Of a stretch of 23,444 nucleotides of DNA, positions 1 through 7,260 are shown one piece after another. Both the position numbers and the translations under genes were made by a program. This DNA is from a virus. Location of the stretch: the IMG/VR virus record IMGVR_UViG_3300035196_000402, positions 1-23,444 of that record, one strand, 5' to 3'. Within the stretch, counting starts at the first letter, position 1. Each line of letters opens with the position of its first letter. The notes under the pieces are model-generated. The model was not told the DNA's origin. It worked only from the letters and a program-made list of their open reading frames with translations, and did no database searches.

Positions 1-528
1 ATGCGCGAATTAAATTTTAATAATAGAAAAATGAGACCAAATAAAACAAAACCAATCACACCAAAGCGAATGAATAACGCCGAGGTTTTAAGGCGTATAA
101 AACTATATTTTGAGATTGGGGAATTAGTCCCGAATGTAGTAATTAAAAAATATGGTGCATCAACTTGTTGGCAGTTCCTAGACATCGACGCTCTACATTC
201 TTTGCTAGTGGTTCGCGAGGGGATTGGAAAACGTATTACTATCAACACTACAGGGGCGCAACAAAAAGGGATAAGACATAACCGATCCGCTATAGTTATT
301 AAAAAAACTAGTATTTACCTGTCGGCTCACATGATGGGGAAAGCGTTCGATTTTAAAGTGTCAGGAATGAGCTCCGAGGACGTTAGGAACTGGATTGTAA
401 AAAATGCTAATTTGTTTAGATGTAAAATTAGGCTCGAACATAAACTAAACGGAAAGCCTATTTCCTGGGTTCACTTAGATACTTTTTATTTAGAGACTAA
501 TCCAAAAGTTTATTTATTTGATGTGTAA
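1..528 (+). CDS. M15-family peptidase, probable phage endolysin
   Basis: This 175-residue protein probably cleaves peptide cross-links of host peptidoglycan at lysis. It shows the zinc-binding pattern of M15 D,D-carboxypeptidase/endopeptidases: HxxGxAxD at H110 to D117 (AHMMGKAFDF) and a second metal-binding histidine in WVHLD (H158), with E146 a possible catalytic acid just upstream. Residues around 37-52 (YFEIGELVPNVVIKKYG) resemble the start of the Peptidase_M15_3 type domain common in Bacteroidota phages. The first 23 residues are basic and poorly conserved-looking, so Met11 or Met24 could be the true start; the window begins exactly at the first ATG, so an upstream start cannot be excluded. 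There is no signal peptide, so it would need a holin or similar to reach the periplasm. It sits three bases before the nuclease gene and upstream of the terminase genes. The fold is fairly secure; the lysis role is inferred from context. Confidence 0.82.
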   Translation: MRELNFNNRKMRPNKTKPITPKRMNNAEVLRRIKLYFEIGELVPNVVIKKYGASTCWQFLDIDALHSLLVVREGIGKRITINTTGAQQKGIRHNRSAIVIKKTSIYLSAHMMGKAFDFKVSGMSSEDVRNWIVKNANLFRCKIRLEHKLNGKPISWVHLDTFYLETNPKVYLFDV

Positions 529-531
529 ATC

Positions 532-888
532 ATGACAGAATACAAAAAATATAAAGGCAGCGAAGCGAATTTTCAAAAAGCAATCGCTAGCTATTTAGAT
601 TTTATTGGGGTGTTATGGTTTCACCCGCCTAATGAGATCAAAGCAAAGCCGCAATACATGGCTAAACGTAAACAACAGGGCGTAAAAAGTGGCGTTCCAG
701 ATGTTTGTATACTTGAGCCAAATAAGGAGTTTAGCGGTTTATTTATAGAGCTTAAATGTGGATACAACAAACCGAGCGAGAATCAAAAAAAATGGATTAG
801 TCTATTAGAAAAAAAAGGATTTAAGGCGGTCTGGTCTAATTCACTAGATGAGACCCGCGCAATTATTGACAAATATTTAATGCTATAA
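532..888 (+). CDS. VRR-NUC domain nuclease
   Basis: A 118-residue stand-alone VRR-NUC protein of the PD-(D/E)xK nuclease superfamily. The expected catalytic elements are visible in order: E11 in the first helix (SEANFQ), the GVPDV motif with D57, the IELK motif with E73 and K75, and Q85 in the following helix. The length is typical of phage single-domain members, which are metal-dependent endonucleases, some acting on branched DNA. It lies between the endolysin and packaging genes, so roles in resolving replicated DNA before packaging, or in processing host DNA, are both possible; nothing in the sequence decides. The family call is strong, the biological role open. Confidence 0.88.
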   Translation: MTEYKKYKGSEANFQKAIASYLDFIGVLWFHPPNEIKAKPQYMAKRKQQGVKSGVPDVCILEPNKEFSGLFIELKCGYNKPSENQKKWISLLEKKGFKAVWSNSLDETRAIIDKYLML

Positions 889-901
889 ATCAATAGTTTC
901 A

Positions 902-909
902 TATATTTG
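902..909 (+). promoter_or_regulatory. Candidate Bacteroidota -7 promoter box (TATATTTG)
   Basis: TATATTTG matches the Bacteroidota -7 consensus TAnnTTTG. A weak -33-like TTTA lies at 876-879, 22 bases upstream. It sits in the gap after the nuclease gene and would start transcription near position 915, driving the membrane protein, lipoprotein and following genes. Predicted from the motif only. Confidence 0.4.
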
Positions 910-914
910 AACTT

Positions 915-1094
915 ATGGAGCAAATAAAAAACAGTTGTAACAATCGTGGATGTAAAATTCGTATTATATTGCCTTTTGATAGGGGCGTTAAGTCTATTTA
1001 TGCAAGAGACATACAAAAGCGGAATGATATTTCGCCGCTATTACCTTTGGCTGGTTTACCTTTGGATAAAAAACAGAGCAAAAAAGCGGCGTAA
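915..1094 (+). CDS. Possible small ORF overlapping the membrane protein gene
   Basis: An ATG at 915 opens a 59-residue reading frame (begins MEQIKNSCNN, ends KKQSKKAA) in a different frame from the membrane protein that starts at 946. It lies directly behind the promoter box at 902-909, so a transcript from that box would begin almost at this ATG. The product is basic, has no hydrophobic segment and matches nothing I recognise. It shares about 149 bases with the membrane protein gene. It could be a real overlapping gene, a leader ORF that couples translation, or chance. If it is real, the membrane protein could instead start at ATG 1000 or 1024. Confidence 0.25.
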   Translation: MEQIKNSCNNRGCKIRIILPFDRGVKSIYARDIQKRNDISPLLPLAGLPLDKKQSKKAA

Positions 1095-1260
1095 GTATCG
1101 AAATTTATTAAAACCTCTAGGGCTTTGTATTTACTGTCAGTCATTTTGGGCTAATATTGTTTTGTATCCATTATTTTTTAATCTAGACAAATATTTTATC
1201 CTATCTATTGGCGGGGTTTACATTGCAATTGAATTAATATTTTTAATTAAAAGACTATGA
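946..1260 (+). CDS. Small phage membrane protein with CxxC motif
   Basis: A 104-residue hydrophobic protein of unknown function. Likely membrane segments are at about 4-20, 66-79 and 83-101. Between the first two lies a strongly basic stretch (41-52, rich in Lys and Arg), which should face the cytoplasm, and a CxxC pair, C61 and C64, in GLCIYCQSFW. I recall similar small proteins with a conserved Cys pair before a Trp-containing helix in Bacteroidota prophages, but the function is not known to me. The start is a GTG at 946, needed to include the first membrane helix; ATG codons at 1000 and 1024 are alternatives that would lose it. Its stop overlaps the lipoprotein start (ATGA at 1257-1260), which suggests coupled translation. 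Context is compatible with a role in lysis or in altering the host envelope. Confidence 0.6.
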   Translation: MDVKFVLYCLLIGALSLFMQETYKSGMIFRRYYLWLVYLWIKNRAKKRRKYRNLLKPLGLCIYCQSFWANIVLYPLFFNLDKYFILSIGGVYIAIELIFLIKRL

Positions 1261-1631
1261 AAAATTTAATATTATTATTTGTATTATCTGTATTGTTTGC
1301 ATCTTGTGAAAAAGAAGAAATAGAACCGGATGAAAGTTCTGAAAAAACCTACAACGTAACTCTTTATGCATATTCAGAACAAGGATTCAGCATAATTAAT
1401 TATATGAATGCAGATATTGAGCAGTTTATAACAAGCATTTATACAACAGAACACACCGTTAAAACAATTCAAAACGAATATAGTTATAGGTATTCAGTTA
1501 GCTTAAGTTCTCAGGGTGCAGATTCGCTTTTTTTAATGGCAACATGTAATGGGAAAACTACATCAATGGGATTTAGATCCACTGGATTAGGGCAAAATCA
1601 AATTTCAATTGATTTAAAAGAAATGAAATAA
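1257..1631 (+). CDS. Phage-encoded lipoprotein, possibly surface exposed
   Basis: A 124-residue predicted lipoprotein. The N-terminus has a Lys, a hydrophobic stretch and a lipobox ending FASC with C17 as the lipidated residue. The residues after the cysteine (EKEEIEPDE) are strongly acidic. In Bacteroidota such acidic stretches directly after the cysteine act as lipoprotein export signals that send proteins to the outer face of the outer membrane. The rest is polar, beta-rich looking and without recognisable domains. Coupled to the membrane protein by an ATGA overlap. Candidate roles are superinfection exclusion by masking a receptor, or an outer-membrane spanin partner; the missing second spanin component argues mildly for the first. 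Lipoprotein status is confident, function unknown. Confidence 0.78.
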   Translation: MKNLILLFVLSVLFASCEKEEIEPDESSEKTYNVTLYAYSEQGFSIINYMNADIEQFITSIYTTEHTVKTIQNEYSYRYSVSLSSQGADSLFLMATCNGKTTSMGFRSTGLGQNQISIDLKEMK

Positions 1632-1680
1632 TTTTTAGGTAAAACAAAATTAAATAATAAAATTGTAGATTAGCTATACA

Positions 1681-1818
1681 ATGGACAAAGAAAAAGAAGT
1701 AATAGAAAAGAATTGCGATTGTAAGAGGCCATTTCCTAGTAGAGATACAATAAAAAAAGGGGTTGTCAAATGTGGTAAATGTCACAAGGGTATTAATACA
1801 GATAGCTCACATTCCTGA
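1681..1818 (+). CDS. Tiny Cys-motif (zinc-ribbon-like) protein 1
   Basis: A 45-residue ORF starting at ATG 1681 and ending at TGA 1816-1818. It contains CxC (C12, C14) followed 17 residues later by CxxC (C31, C34 in KCGKCHKG), four cysteines in a spacing that could bind one zinc as a small ribbon or knuckle. Otherwise it is basic. A similar Cys arrangement occurs in the next ORF, which supports both being real rather than chance. The function is not recognised; zinc-ribbon microproteins of phages are often nucleic-acid or protein binding. A one-mismatch version of the promoter box (TAAAATTG, 1658-1665) lies upstream, which I regard as weak. Confidence 0.55.
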   Translation: MDKEKEVIEKNCDCKRPFPSRDTIKKGVVKCGKCHKGINTDSSHS

Positions 1819-1837
1819 TGTAAGGAGCATTTAACAA

Positions 1838-1969
1838 ATGAAACCATACGAAATGCCAGGGTATAAATCAGTACAGCAAAGGCTTTTTTTTTGTTACTGC
1901 AAATCGCCAGTTATAAAAAATAAAATATGTACAAAGTGTAAAAAGAAATTAAAGACAATTGAATTATGA
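1838..1969 (+). CDS. Tiny Cys-motif (zinc-ribbon-like) protein 2
   Basis: A 43-residue ORF from ATG 1838 to TGA 1967-1969. It has CYC (C19, C21) and, after ten residues, CTKC (C32, C35), followed by a basic tail (KKKLKT). This repeats the CxC...CxxC layout of the preceding tiny ORF with a shorter spacer, suggesting a duplicated or functionally paired set of minimal zinc-binding proteins. Its stop overlaps the next gene's start (ATGA at 1966-1969), good evidence that it is translated. No function can be assigned. Confidence 0.52.
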   Translation: MKPYEMPGYKSVQQRLFFCYCKSPVIKNKICTKCKKKLKTIEL

Positions 1970-2265
1970 AAAAAGGAACAGGGAAAAAGATATTAAGCGG
2001 CGTTATATCGTTCGCTAGTGGATTAGCAGGAAAAAGCAACCCAGTAACAGGAACAGTTTTTCAGGTTGCTAATTTGGTTAAATCTAAAGTAATTGACCAC
2101 TTAGCCAAAAATAAAGCCTCTGAGATCGGAGGCGAAGGAAAAAGAGATTATTCCGAACTAGCAGGGATAGCACTATTTACTATAATTTCTGTAACTGGAC
2201 TCGCGTTAATTGGTACTGGTAAAATAACATTTGAACAGCTTATGCAATTGCTATATTTATTGTAA
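1966..2265 (+). CDS. One-helix membrane protein, candidate holin
   Basis: A 99-residue protein with a basic N-terminus (MKKGTGKK), an amphipathic, Ala/Gly/Val-rich segment at about 9-37, a charged linker (40-63) and one clear membrane helix at about 64-83 (LAGIALFTIISVTGLALIGT), then a short hydrophobic C-terminus. Size, membrane helix and placement between the endolysin and terminase genes fit a holin or holin-associated protein, but no family motif confirms this. Start overlaps the stop of the upstream tiny Cys-motif gene. It could alternatively be a structural or assembly membrane protein. Confidence 0.55.
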   Translation: MKKGTGKKILSGVISFASGLAGKSNPVTGTVFQVANLVKSKVIDHLAKNKASEIGGEGKRDYSELAGIALFTIISVTGLALIGTGKITFEQLMQLLYLL

Positions 2266-2279
2266 GTAAAGAGAAAATT

Positions 2280-2672
2280 ATGTCAGTAAAAGGAAATAAG
2301 AACGCTGAAAAATGGACAGTTAAAGAGGCACGCAAATTAGCTAATAAGGCTTTTGATGCGGTCGATAATGATACTTTCTTTATTTCTTCAATAGCTGAGA
2401 AGTGTGAAACCTATAGAGATTTATTTGCTTATTTGATGGATAAATTTAACGACGATGAAGCCGTTTTTCGCACTTTAAAAAGGATGTACAACAAATGTGA
2501 GTCTATACTATGGGAAAAAGCATCACAGGGAGATATAGATAAGACGATCGCAATATTTGCCCTAAAGTCCTTACATGGATTAATGGAAACAAGCAAGCAA
2601 GAAATTGACCATACAACAGACGGCAAATCCATTAAGCCGATTAACTGGGTGTCTGATGCTCCAAATAAATGA
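2280..2672 (+). CDS. terS: Probable terminase small subunit
   Basis: A 130-residue, largely helical, charged protein directly before the large terminase, overlapping it by 17 bases. The opening (MSVKGNKNAEKWTVKEA) and the helical middle containing a segment around 35-55 resembling a helix-turn-helix style region (ISSIAEKCETYRDLFAYL) fit the small terminase subunits of Bacteroidota phages, which recognise packaging sites and regulate the large subunit. The C-terminal tail (after about residue 112) is polar and probably flexible, as is common where the small subunit contacts the ATPase. The assignment rests on size, composition and position more than on a diagnostic motif. Confidence 0.68.
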   Translation: MSVKGNKNAEKWTVKEARKLANKAFDAVDNDTFFISSIAEKCETYRDLFAYLMDKFNDDEAVFRTLKRMYNKCESILWEKASQGDIDKTIAIFALKSLHGLMETSKQEIDHTTDGKSIKPINWVSDAPNK

Positions 2673-3879
2673 ACACTATAAGCCTCTTTACACATCGAAA
2701 AAGAGGTATTTTCTAGTAACTGGCGGGCGTGGTTCTCTCAAGTCTACGAGCGTACACGATTTTCTAAGCCGCTTAACTTTCGAGGTTGGCCACGGTGTTT
2801 TGTTTCTACGTTACACAATGACAAGCGCGGAAAAATCAATTATACCAGAGTTTAAAGAAGCCATACAGCGAAACAACTCGTACAAACTATTTCAATTCAG
2901 GGGCGATAGGGTAACCAATTTAAAAACAGGCTCGTTTATTATGTTTGCAGGGGTTAAAACAAGCTCAGGAAATCAAACCGCAACGCTTAAAAGTATTCCA
3001 GGGCTAACCACAATGGTAGTAGATGAAGGGGAGGAGTTCACAAACGAAAAGGATTTTGATACCATAGACGATAGTATTAGAAGTAACGACGCGGTTAATA
3101 GAGTTATTTGGATTATGAACCCGACAACGCCAGAACACTTCATTTATAAAAGATGGATAGAACCCGCTAACAAACAAATACAGATTGAGGGCTTTGGGGT
3201 AACGATTTCCAACCTTGACAATGTAGAGCACATACACACTACATACCACCTAGCAGAGCAAGCGGGATACTTGCCGCAAAGTTGGATAGACAAGGCCAAC
3301 AAATCAAAAGAAACCAACTCAAAACACTATTACCATAATTATATTGGCGGTTGGTTAGAAAAAGCTGAGGGCGCAATTCTGCCTAATTGGACCACGGGAA
3401 AATTCGACGAATCATTACCGTGCTGTTACGGCCTCGACTTTGGATTTAATCCAGATCCTTGCGGCTTAATAAAGGTTGCAATAGACAAAAAGAATAAGAA
3501 AATATATGCGGAGGAGTTAGCATATTTGCAAAACTTAGGTACTGACGACATCGAAAAGCTATTACGAGATAGAACAGGACCAAACGAAATGATAATAGCA
3601 GATAGCGCGGGTAAAATAACTATACATGATTTAAGGCAAAGAGGGATAAACGTTCAGGCTTGCATCAAAGGCCCTGGAAGTATAATAGCAGGACTAAAAA
3701 AGATAATGAATTACGAGCTTATAATCTGTGGAAGTTCGCCCAATTTAAAGACCGAATTAAATAATTATATTTTTAACGACAAAAAAGCAGGTATTCCAAT
3801 AGATAAATTTAACCACTTAATCGACCCGTTACGCTATGCATTTGACAGACTCGAAAGGGGAGCGGGTGGAATGCTTTAA
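2656..3879 (+). CDS. terL: Terminase large subunit (ATPase and nuclease)
   Basis: A 407-residue DNA-packaging motor. With the ATG at 2656 as start, the N-terminal ATPase has a Walker A motif at about 23-31 (GGRGSLKST), a Walker B ending in D123-E124 (TTMVVDE) and a coupling motif near 151-158 (WIMNPTTP). The C-terminal RNase H-like nuclease shows the expected three acidic sites: D261 in GLDFGFNPDP, D316 in IADSAG and D390 in LIDPLRYA. This matches the Terminase_3-type large subunits. A longer reading (from 2605) is open but would extend into the small-subunit gene by 68 bases and lacks conserved-looking sequence; 2656 places the Walker A at the usual distance from the N-terminus. It cuts concatemeric DNA and pumps it through the portal. 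Confidence 0.95.
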   Translation: MLQINEHYKPLYTSKKRYFLVTGGRGSLKSTSVHDFLSRLTFEVGHGVLFLRYTMTSAEKSIIPEFKEAIQRNNSYKLFQFRGDRVTNLKTGSFIMFAGVKTSSGNQTATLKSIPGLTTMVVDEGEEFTNEKDFDTIDDSIRSNDAVNRVIWIMNPTTPEHFIYKRWIEPANKQIQIEGFGVTISNLDNVEHIHTTYHLAEQAGYLPQSWIDKANKSKETNSKHYYHNYIGGWLEKAEGAILPNWTTGKFDESLPCCYGLDFGFNPDPCGLIKVAIDKKNKKIYAEELAYLQNLGTDDIEKLLRDRTGPNEMIIADSAGKITIHDLRQRGINVQACIKGPGSIIAGLKKIMNYELIICGSSPNLKTELNNYIFNDKKAGIPIDKFNHLIDPLRYAFDRLERGAGGML

Positions 3880-3898
3880 GCAGGTTAAAAATTATTTG

Positions 3899-3906
3899 TA
3901 AATTTG
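3899..3906 (+). promoter_or_regulatory. Candidate -7 promoter box before portal (TAAATTTG)
   Basis: TAAATTTG fits TAnnTTTG, and a -33-like TTTA lies at 3875-3878 with a 20-base spacer, close to the Bacteroidota optimum. It lies in the 41-base gap between the terminase and portal genes and would serve the head operon (portal, protease, capsid). Confidence 0.5.
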
Positions 3907-3920
3907 ACAAAAGTATTTTT

Positions 3921-5237
3921 ATGGGAAACTGGTTTCAAGAAAAAGCGTTCAATTTTTTAACGGGATATAAACACTCGGACGTTTTTAGCCTCACAGGCTC
4001 ACAACATAGAAATCTAGCAGATGGCGAACTCATAATGTTAGGATCTGGAAGCTCAAAAGGCCAACAGACCGACAACAAACTTATCACAGAAGGGTTTGAA
4101 CGCAATTCACAGGCGTACGCAATTATCAGAAAGATAGGTGAAACGGGTTCAGATATACCTTGGATACCTAAAGAAATCAAAAAGGATGGAACTTTAGAAG
4201 ATATAAAAGAGGGGCGTTTTTACGATTTCGTCAACCAACCAAACGAGGAGCAAACACAAAAGGATTTTAAGGAACAGTCATTTACTTACATGCTTACTAC
4301 TGGTGATCTATTTTGGCAGCCTGTGGAGTCTATAGGGTTTGGGATTAGCGAACTAAAAACGTGGCCTAGTCAATTGATTGAAGTGTTAAGCACTCAGGCA
4401 AACCCGCTAACCGTTTCAGGGTATATGTTCGAATTAGGACGTTTAAAAGAATCGTTTACTGCTGACGAATTAATCCATTTAAAGTATGTTAACCCAACCA
4501 CCAGAGGCGTAGAATCGCTTCGGGGCTTATCTCCATTGGCGGCGGCTTGGCTTGCTTTGTCTGGTGACAATCAAAGGGCAGAGGCTCAGGATGCAATGCT
4601 TAAAAATAGAGGCGTTGCGGGAATCTTTACAAGTGAAGACGATTACCCTCTAAATCCAGATGAGCAAAAAGAACAGCAAGCAATATTTGACGGCCAAATC
4701 GGAGGTGCAAGCAAATTTAATAAAGTAATAGCGGGAAGAGGGAAAGGGAAATTTATACAAATGGGCATGTCTTCAACGGATTTAGAGATACTAAAAACGG
4801 CTATACAGAATTTAAGGATGCTTTGCAATGTGTACGGTGCACCTTCTGAGCTTTTCAACGATCCTGCAAACAAGACACACGCCAACCAGAAAGCCGCGTT
4901 AAAATCATTTTACGAAAATTCAGTTTTACCATTAGATAGGCGTGTATTATCAAAATTCAATTCAACCGTAGTAAAACATTGGTCCGAGAGAGACGGCAAA
5001 AATTATACAGTCGTACAGGATCTAGAACATATTGGAGCATTACAAGAGGACCAAGATAAAAAAGCGGCGCGCTCTGAGAAGGTGATTAATAGTATTATAA
5101 AAGTAGTTGCACAGGTTAATATGGGACTTTCTAAAGAATCGGCAGCGAGTATTATAGCACACGCGCATAATATGCCAATAGATGAAGCGGCGAAATTCGT
5201 ATCTTTGTTAAACACAAACCAAAATAACAATGAATAA
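3921..5237 (+). CDS. Portal protein (HK97-type)
   Basis: A 438-residue portal protein forming the dodecameric ring at the capsid vertex through which DNA passes. It shows the HK97-family layout: an N-terminal region leading into NSQAYAIIRKIGETGSDIPW at about 62-81, a mid-domain with GDLFW and a beta-rich wing, then the conserved stem helix and clip area with RGVESLRGLSPL near 192 and the AIQNLRMLCNVYGAPSELF block near 295, followed by NQKAALKSFYENSVLPLDRR. It directly follows the terminase and precedes the protease, with which it overlaps by 8 bases. Length is normal for the family. Confidence 0.92.
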   Translation: MGNWFQEKAFNFLTGYKHSDVFSLTGSQHRNLADGELIMLGSGSSKGQQTDNKLITEGFERNSQAYAIIRKIGETGSDIPWIPKEIKKDGTLEDIKEGRFYDFVNQPNEEQTQKDFKEQSFTYMLTTGDLFWQPVESIGFGISELKTWPSQLIEVLSTQANPLTVSGYMFELGRLKESFTADELIHLKYVNPTTRGVESLRGLSPLAAAWLALSGDNQRAEAQDAMLKNRGVAGIFTSEDDYPLNPDEQKEQQAIFDGQIGGASKFNKVIAGRGKGKFIQMGMSSTDLEILKTAIQNLRMLCNVYGAPSELFNDPANKTHANQKAALKSFYENSVLPLDRRVLSKFNSTVVKHWSERDGKNYTVVQDLEHIGALQEDQDKKAARSEKVINSIIKVVAQVNMGLSKESAASIIAHAHNMPIDEAAKFVSLLNTNQNNNE

Positions 5238-5907
5238 AAGCGTTAAAAGTTGCGGCCTTGAGATAAAAGGAATTGAAGAAAGCAAGGGAATTGTAGAATT
5301 TTACTTTTCATCTTTCGGCAATAAAGACAGCGACGGCGATATAATGGAAAAAGGTTCTTTTAAAAAGTCAATAAGCGAAAATCTATCCAGAATAAAACAC
5401 TTTAAAAACCACAATCCACACCTCGCAGTAGGTAGAATTTTAGAATTACATGAAGATTCAAAAGGGGCTTATGCGATCTCTCAAATGTCTAAATCTACGC
5501 TAGGACGGGATACATTAATCGAGTACCAAGAGGGAATGATTACAGAACATTCACACGGATTCCAAACGGTTAGGGAAAACTACAGCAAAGAAAAGGGCGC
5601 GAATGTTATTTCAGAAGTGAAACTATGGGAGGTTTCGAGCTTAACAGCTTGGGGTGCGAATAGTGACACGCCAACTACAGCAATCAAAAGCCTTGAGGAC
5701 GTCGAGACCTTATTTAAAAACCTCGAAAACATACTAACTAAATCTACTATCTCGGATGAGAGAGGGGCAGAGTTACAAAAATCTTACGACCAGTTAGGTA
5801 TTTTAATTAAATCACTTCGCGCGCCGTCCTCGGACACTCTCGAAGCCGAACGGTTAAAGCGTGAGAACGAACAACACATATTTTTAAATACAATCTTAAA
5901 TTCATAA
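5230..5907 (+). CDS. Prohead protease (peptidase S78)
   Basis: A 225-residue serine protease of the HK97 prohead family (S78) that trims the scaffold segment of the major capsid protein during maturation. Visible hallmarks are the GxxxxFxSFGNKDSDGDIMEKGSF block (about 20-44), the catalytic histidine H61 in FKNHNPHLAVG, and the EVSSLTAWGANSDT motif (134-147) in which S136 or S137 is the nucleophile. The C-terminal third after about residue 155 is charged and helical, probably the part that is removed or contacts the capsid precursor. The start at 5230 overlaps the portal stop; the gene ends two bases before the capsid gene. Confidence 0.93.
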   Translation: MNKSVKSCGLEIKGIEESKGIVEFYFSSFGNKDSDGDIMEKGSFKKSISENLSRIKHFKNHNPHLAVGRILELHEDSKGAYAISQMSKSTLGRDTLIEYQEGMITEHSHGFQTVRENYSKEKGANVISEVKLWEVSSLTAWGANSDTPTTAIKSLEDVETLFKNLENILTKSTISDERGAELQKSYDQLGILIKSLRAPSSDTLEAERLKRENEQHIFLNTILNS

Positions 5908-5909
5908 TA

Positions 5910-7202
5910 ATGGAACAAATTTGGTTAAAAGAGGGTAAATTCAAAGAGCTAGATAAAAACACGGCTGAGAATCTACCTATTGAAGAGAAAGCGGCCTACA
6001 TGGTAGCTAGTAACAGTGCAAAAATGGCATCTTTAGAAACTCGAATGAGCGAAAAAGTAGGTACAGAAGCTATTGAAGCGTTAAAAGAACAATTTGGAGA
6101 GCTTAAGGAAAAGCACGTAGAGCAGTTACAGAGCGCAATGGAAGAGCAGGGTAAAACTTTAGCAGACTTAAGAAAGTCAAACGCTATAAGTGCAGCACCT
6201 AAAGGATTCGATGGAGAGTTAAATAATGTTTGGAACAAGTCGAAAGATTCAATTTCTAATTTCTTGAATGAGAAAAGTAACGGCTTTTCGATGAACTTGA
6301 AAACGGAAGTAACAAGAGCATCAGTAGCTAATAATACAATGGCAACAGATGTTCCAGGATTAGGACATATTCCAAGAAGATCGACGGCAGTTTCTGATTT
6401 GTTTAATCAAGCTACAATGGGCGCAAATTCGAACGGCGTTATTAGATACTGGCAAGAAGCGAGTCAAACAGACAACGCGGCACCAGTAGCTGAAAGTGCA
6501 GTTATACCAGAAAGTGCGATTACATGGGAAGAGATATTACTTCCTTTGAGAAAAATCGGCGACTCAATGAGAGTATCTAGAGAGGCACTTGAAGACGTTT
6601 CTTTTATATCTGCTGAGATTAGAAATTTTTCTCTTAAAAATGTAGAGCTACAACTTGATGAGCAAGCTTTATTAGGAGACGGGACAGGTCAAAACTTTAG
6701 CGGTGTTGATTTGGTAGCTCCAAATTGGGCGGCGGGTGCTTTTGGTGGATTGTTTGGTACAGCGGCATCTATTTATGACGTAATATCAACAGGTTTAGTT
6801 CAAATTGCAAACGCAGGGCAAAACAGCGTATTTGTTCCAAATGCGATTGTGATGAATCCTACAGATGCTGAGTTAATGAGATTAACTAAAGATGCTGATA
6901 ATAACTATATCATGCCATCTTGGTTAAGTGTTGATGGTATGGCCGTTAGAGGCGTTCGGATTATAGAATCTCAATTAGTGCCACAAAATCAAGCATACAT
7001 CGGAGACTTTACATTCGGTACAATGTGGGGAGCAGGAACGACTACTTTAGACGTGGCCACTCAACACGGTACAGATTGGATTGAAGATGTACAACGTTTG
7101 AAGGTTACAGTTAGAAAGCAATTAGTAATTAGAACGGCTCACGCTGGTGCATTCTTACATATTGCATCTATCACAGCAGCACAAACCGCGCTTAACGCGT
7201 AA
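5910..7202 (+). CDS. Major capsid protein (HK97 fold)
   Basis: A 430-residue capsid precursor. Residues about 25-95 are a charged, heptad-rich helical segment (LETRMSEKVGTEAIEALKEQ...), typical of the delta-domain scaffold in HK97-type capsids. The remainder, beginning near 100-130, has the usual HK97 major capsid features: a region with VPGLGHIPRRST, an RYWQEA beta-strand, the stretch SAITWEEILLPLRKIGDSMRVSREALEDV, then EQALLGDGTGQNFSGV and a C-terminal AYIGDFTFGTMW. The prohead protease encoded directly upstream presumably removes the N-terminal scaffold; the exact cut site is not evident. An intrinsic terminator follows the gene immediately, as expected for a product made in excess. Confidence 0.94.
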   Translation: MEQIWLKEGKFKELDKNTAENLPIEEKAAYMVASNSAKMASLETRMSEKVGTEAIEALKEQFGELKEKHVEQLQSAMEEQGKTLADLRKSNAISAAPKGFDGELNNVWNKSKDSISNFLNEKSNGFSMNLKTEVTRASVANNTMATDVPGLGHIPRRSTAVSDLFNQATMGANSNGVIRYWQEASQTDNAAPVAESAVIPESAITWEEILLPLRKIGDSMRVSREALEDVSFISAEIRNFSLKNVELQLDEQALLGDGTGQNFSGVDLVAPNWAAGAFGGLFGTAASIYDVISTGLVQIANAGQNSVFVPNAIVMNPTDAELMRLTKDADNNYIMPSWLSVDGMAVRGVRIIESQLVPQNQAYIGDFTFGTMWGAGTTTLDVATQHGTDWIEDVQRLKVTVRKQLVIRTAHAGAFLHIASITAAQTALNA

Positions 7203-7213
7203 TTAATACCATT

Positions 7214-7244
7214 AGTGAGGGGCTTAAAAATCCCTCACTTTTTT
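7214..7244 (+). terminator. Intrinsic terminator after capsid gene
   Basis: AGTGAGGG (7214-7221) pairs perfectly with CCCTCACT (7232-7239) around a 10-base loop, and a run of six T (7239-7244) follows. It begins 12 bases after the capsid stop codon. No promoter box is visible between it and the next gene, so it probably attenuates rather than fully blocks readthrough. Confidence 0.85.
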
Positions 7245-7260
7245 AAATTACTTTACTACT

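Noticed and set aside
1658-1665. TAAAATTG as another promoter box before the tiny Cys-motif genes.
   Set aside because: It has one mismatch to TAnnTTTG and no convincing -33 element, so it is not listed as a promoter.
2605-2655. Upstream in-frame start for the large terminase.
   Set aside because: It would extend the overlap with the small terminase to 68 bases and adds no conserved-looking sequence; ATG 2656 fits the family N-terminus.
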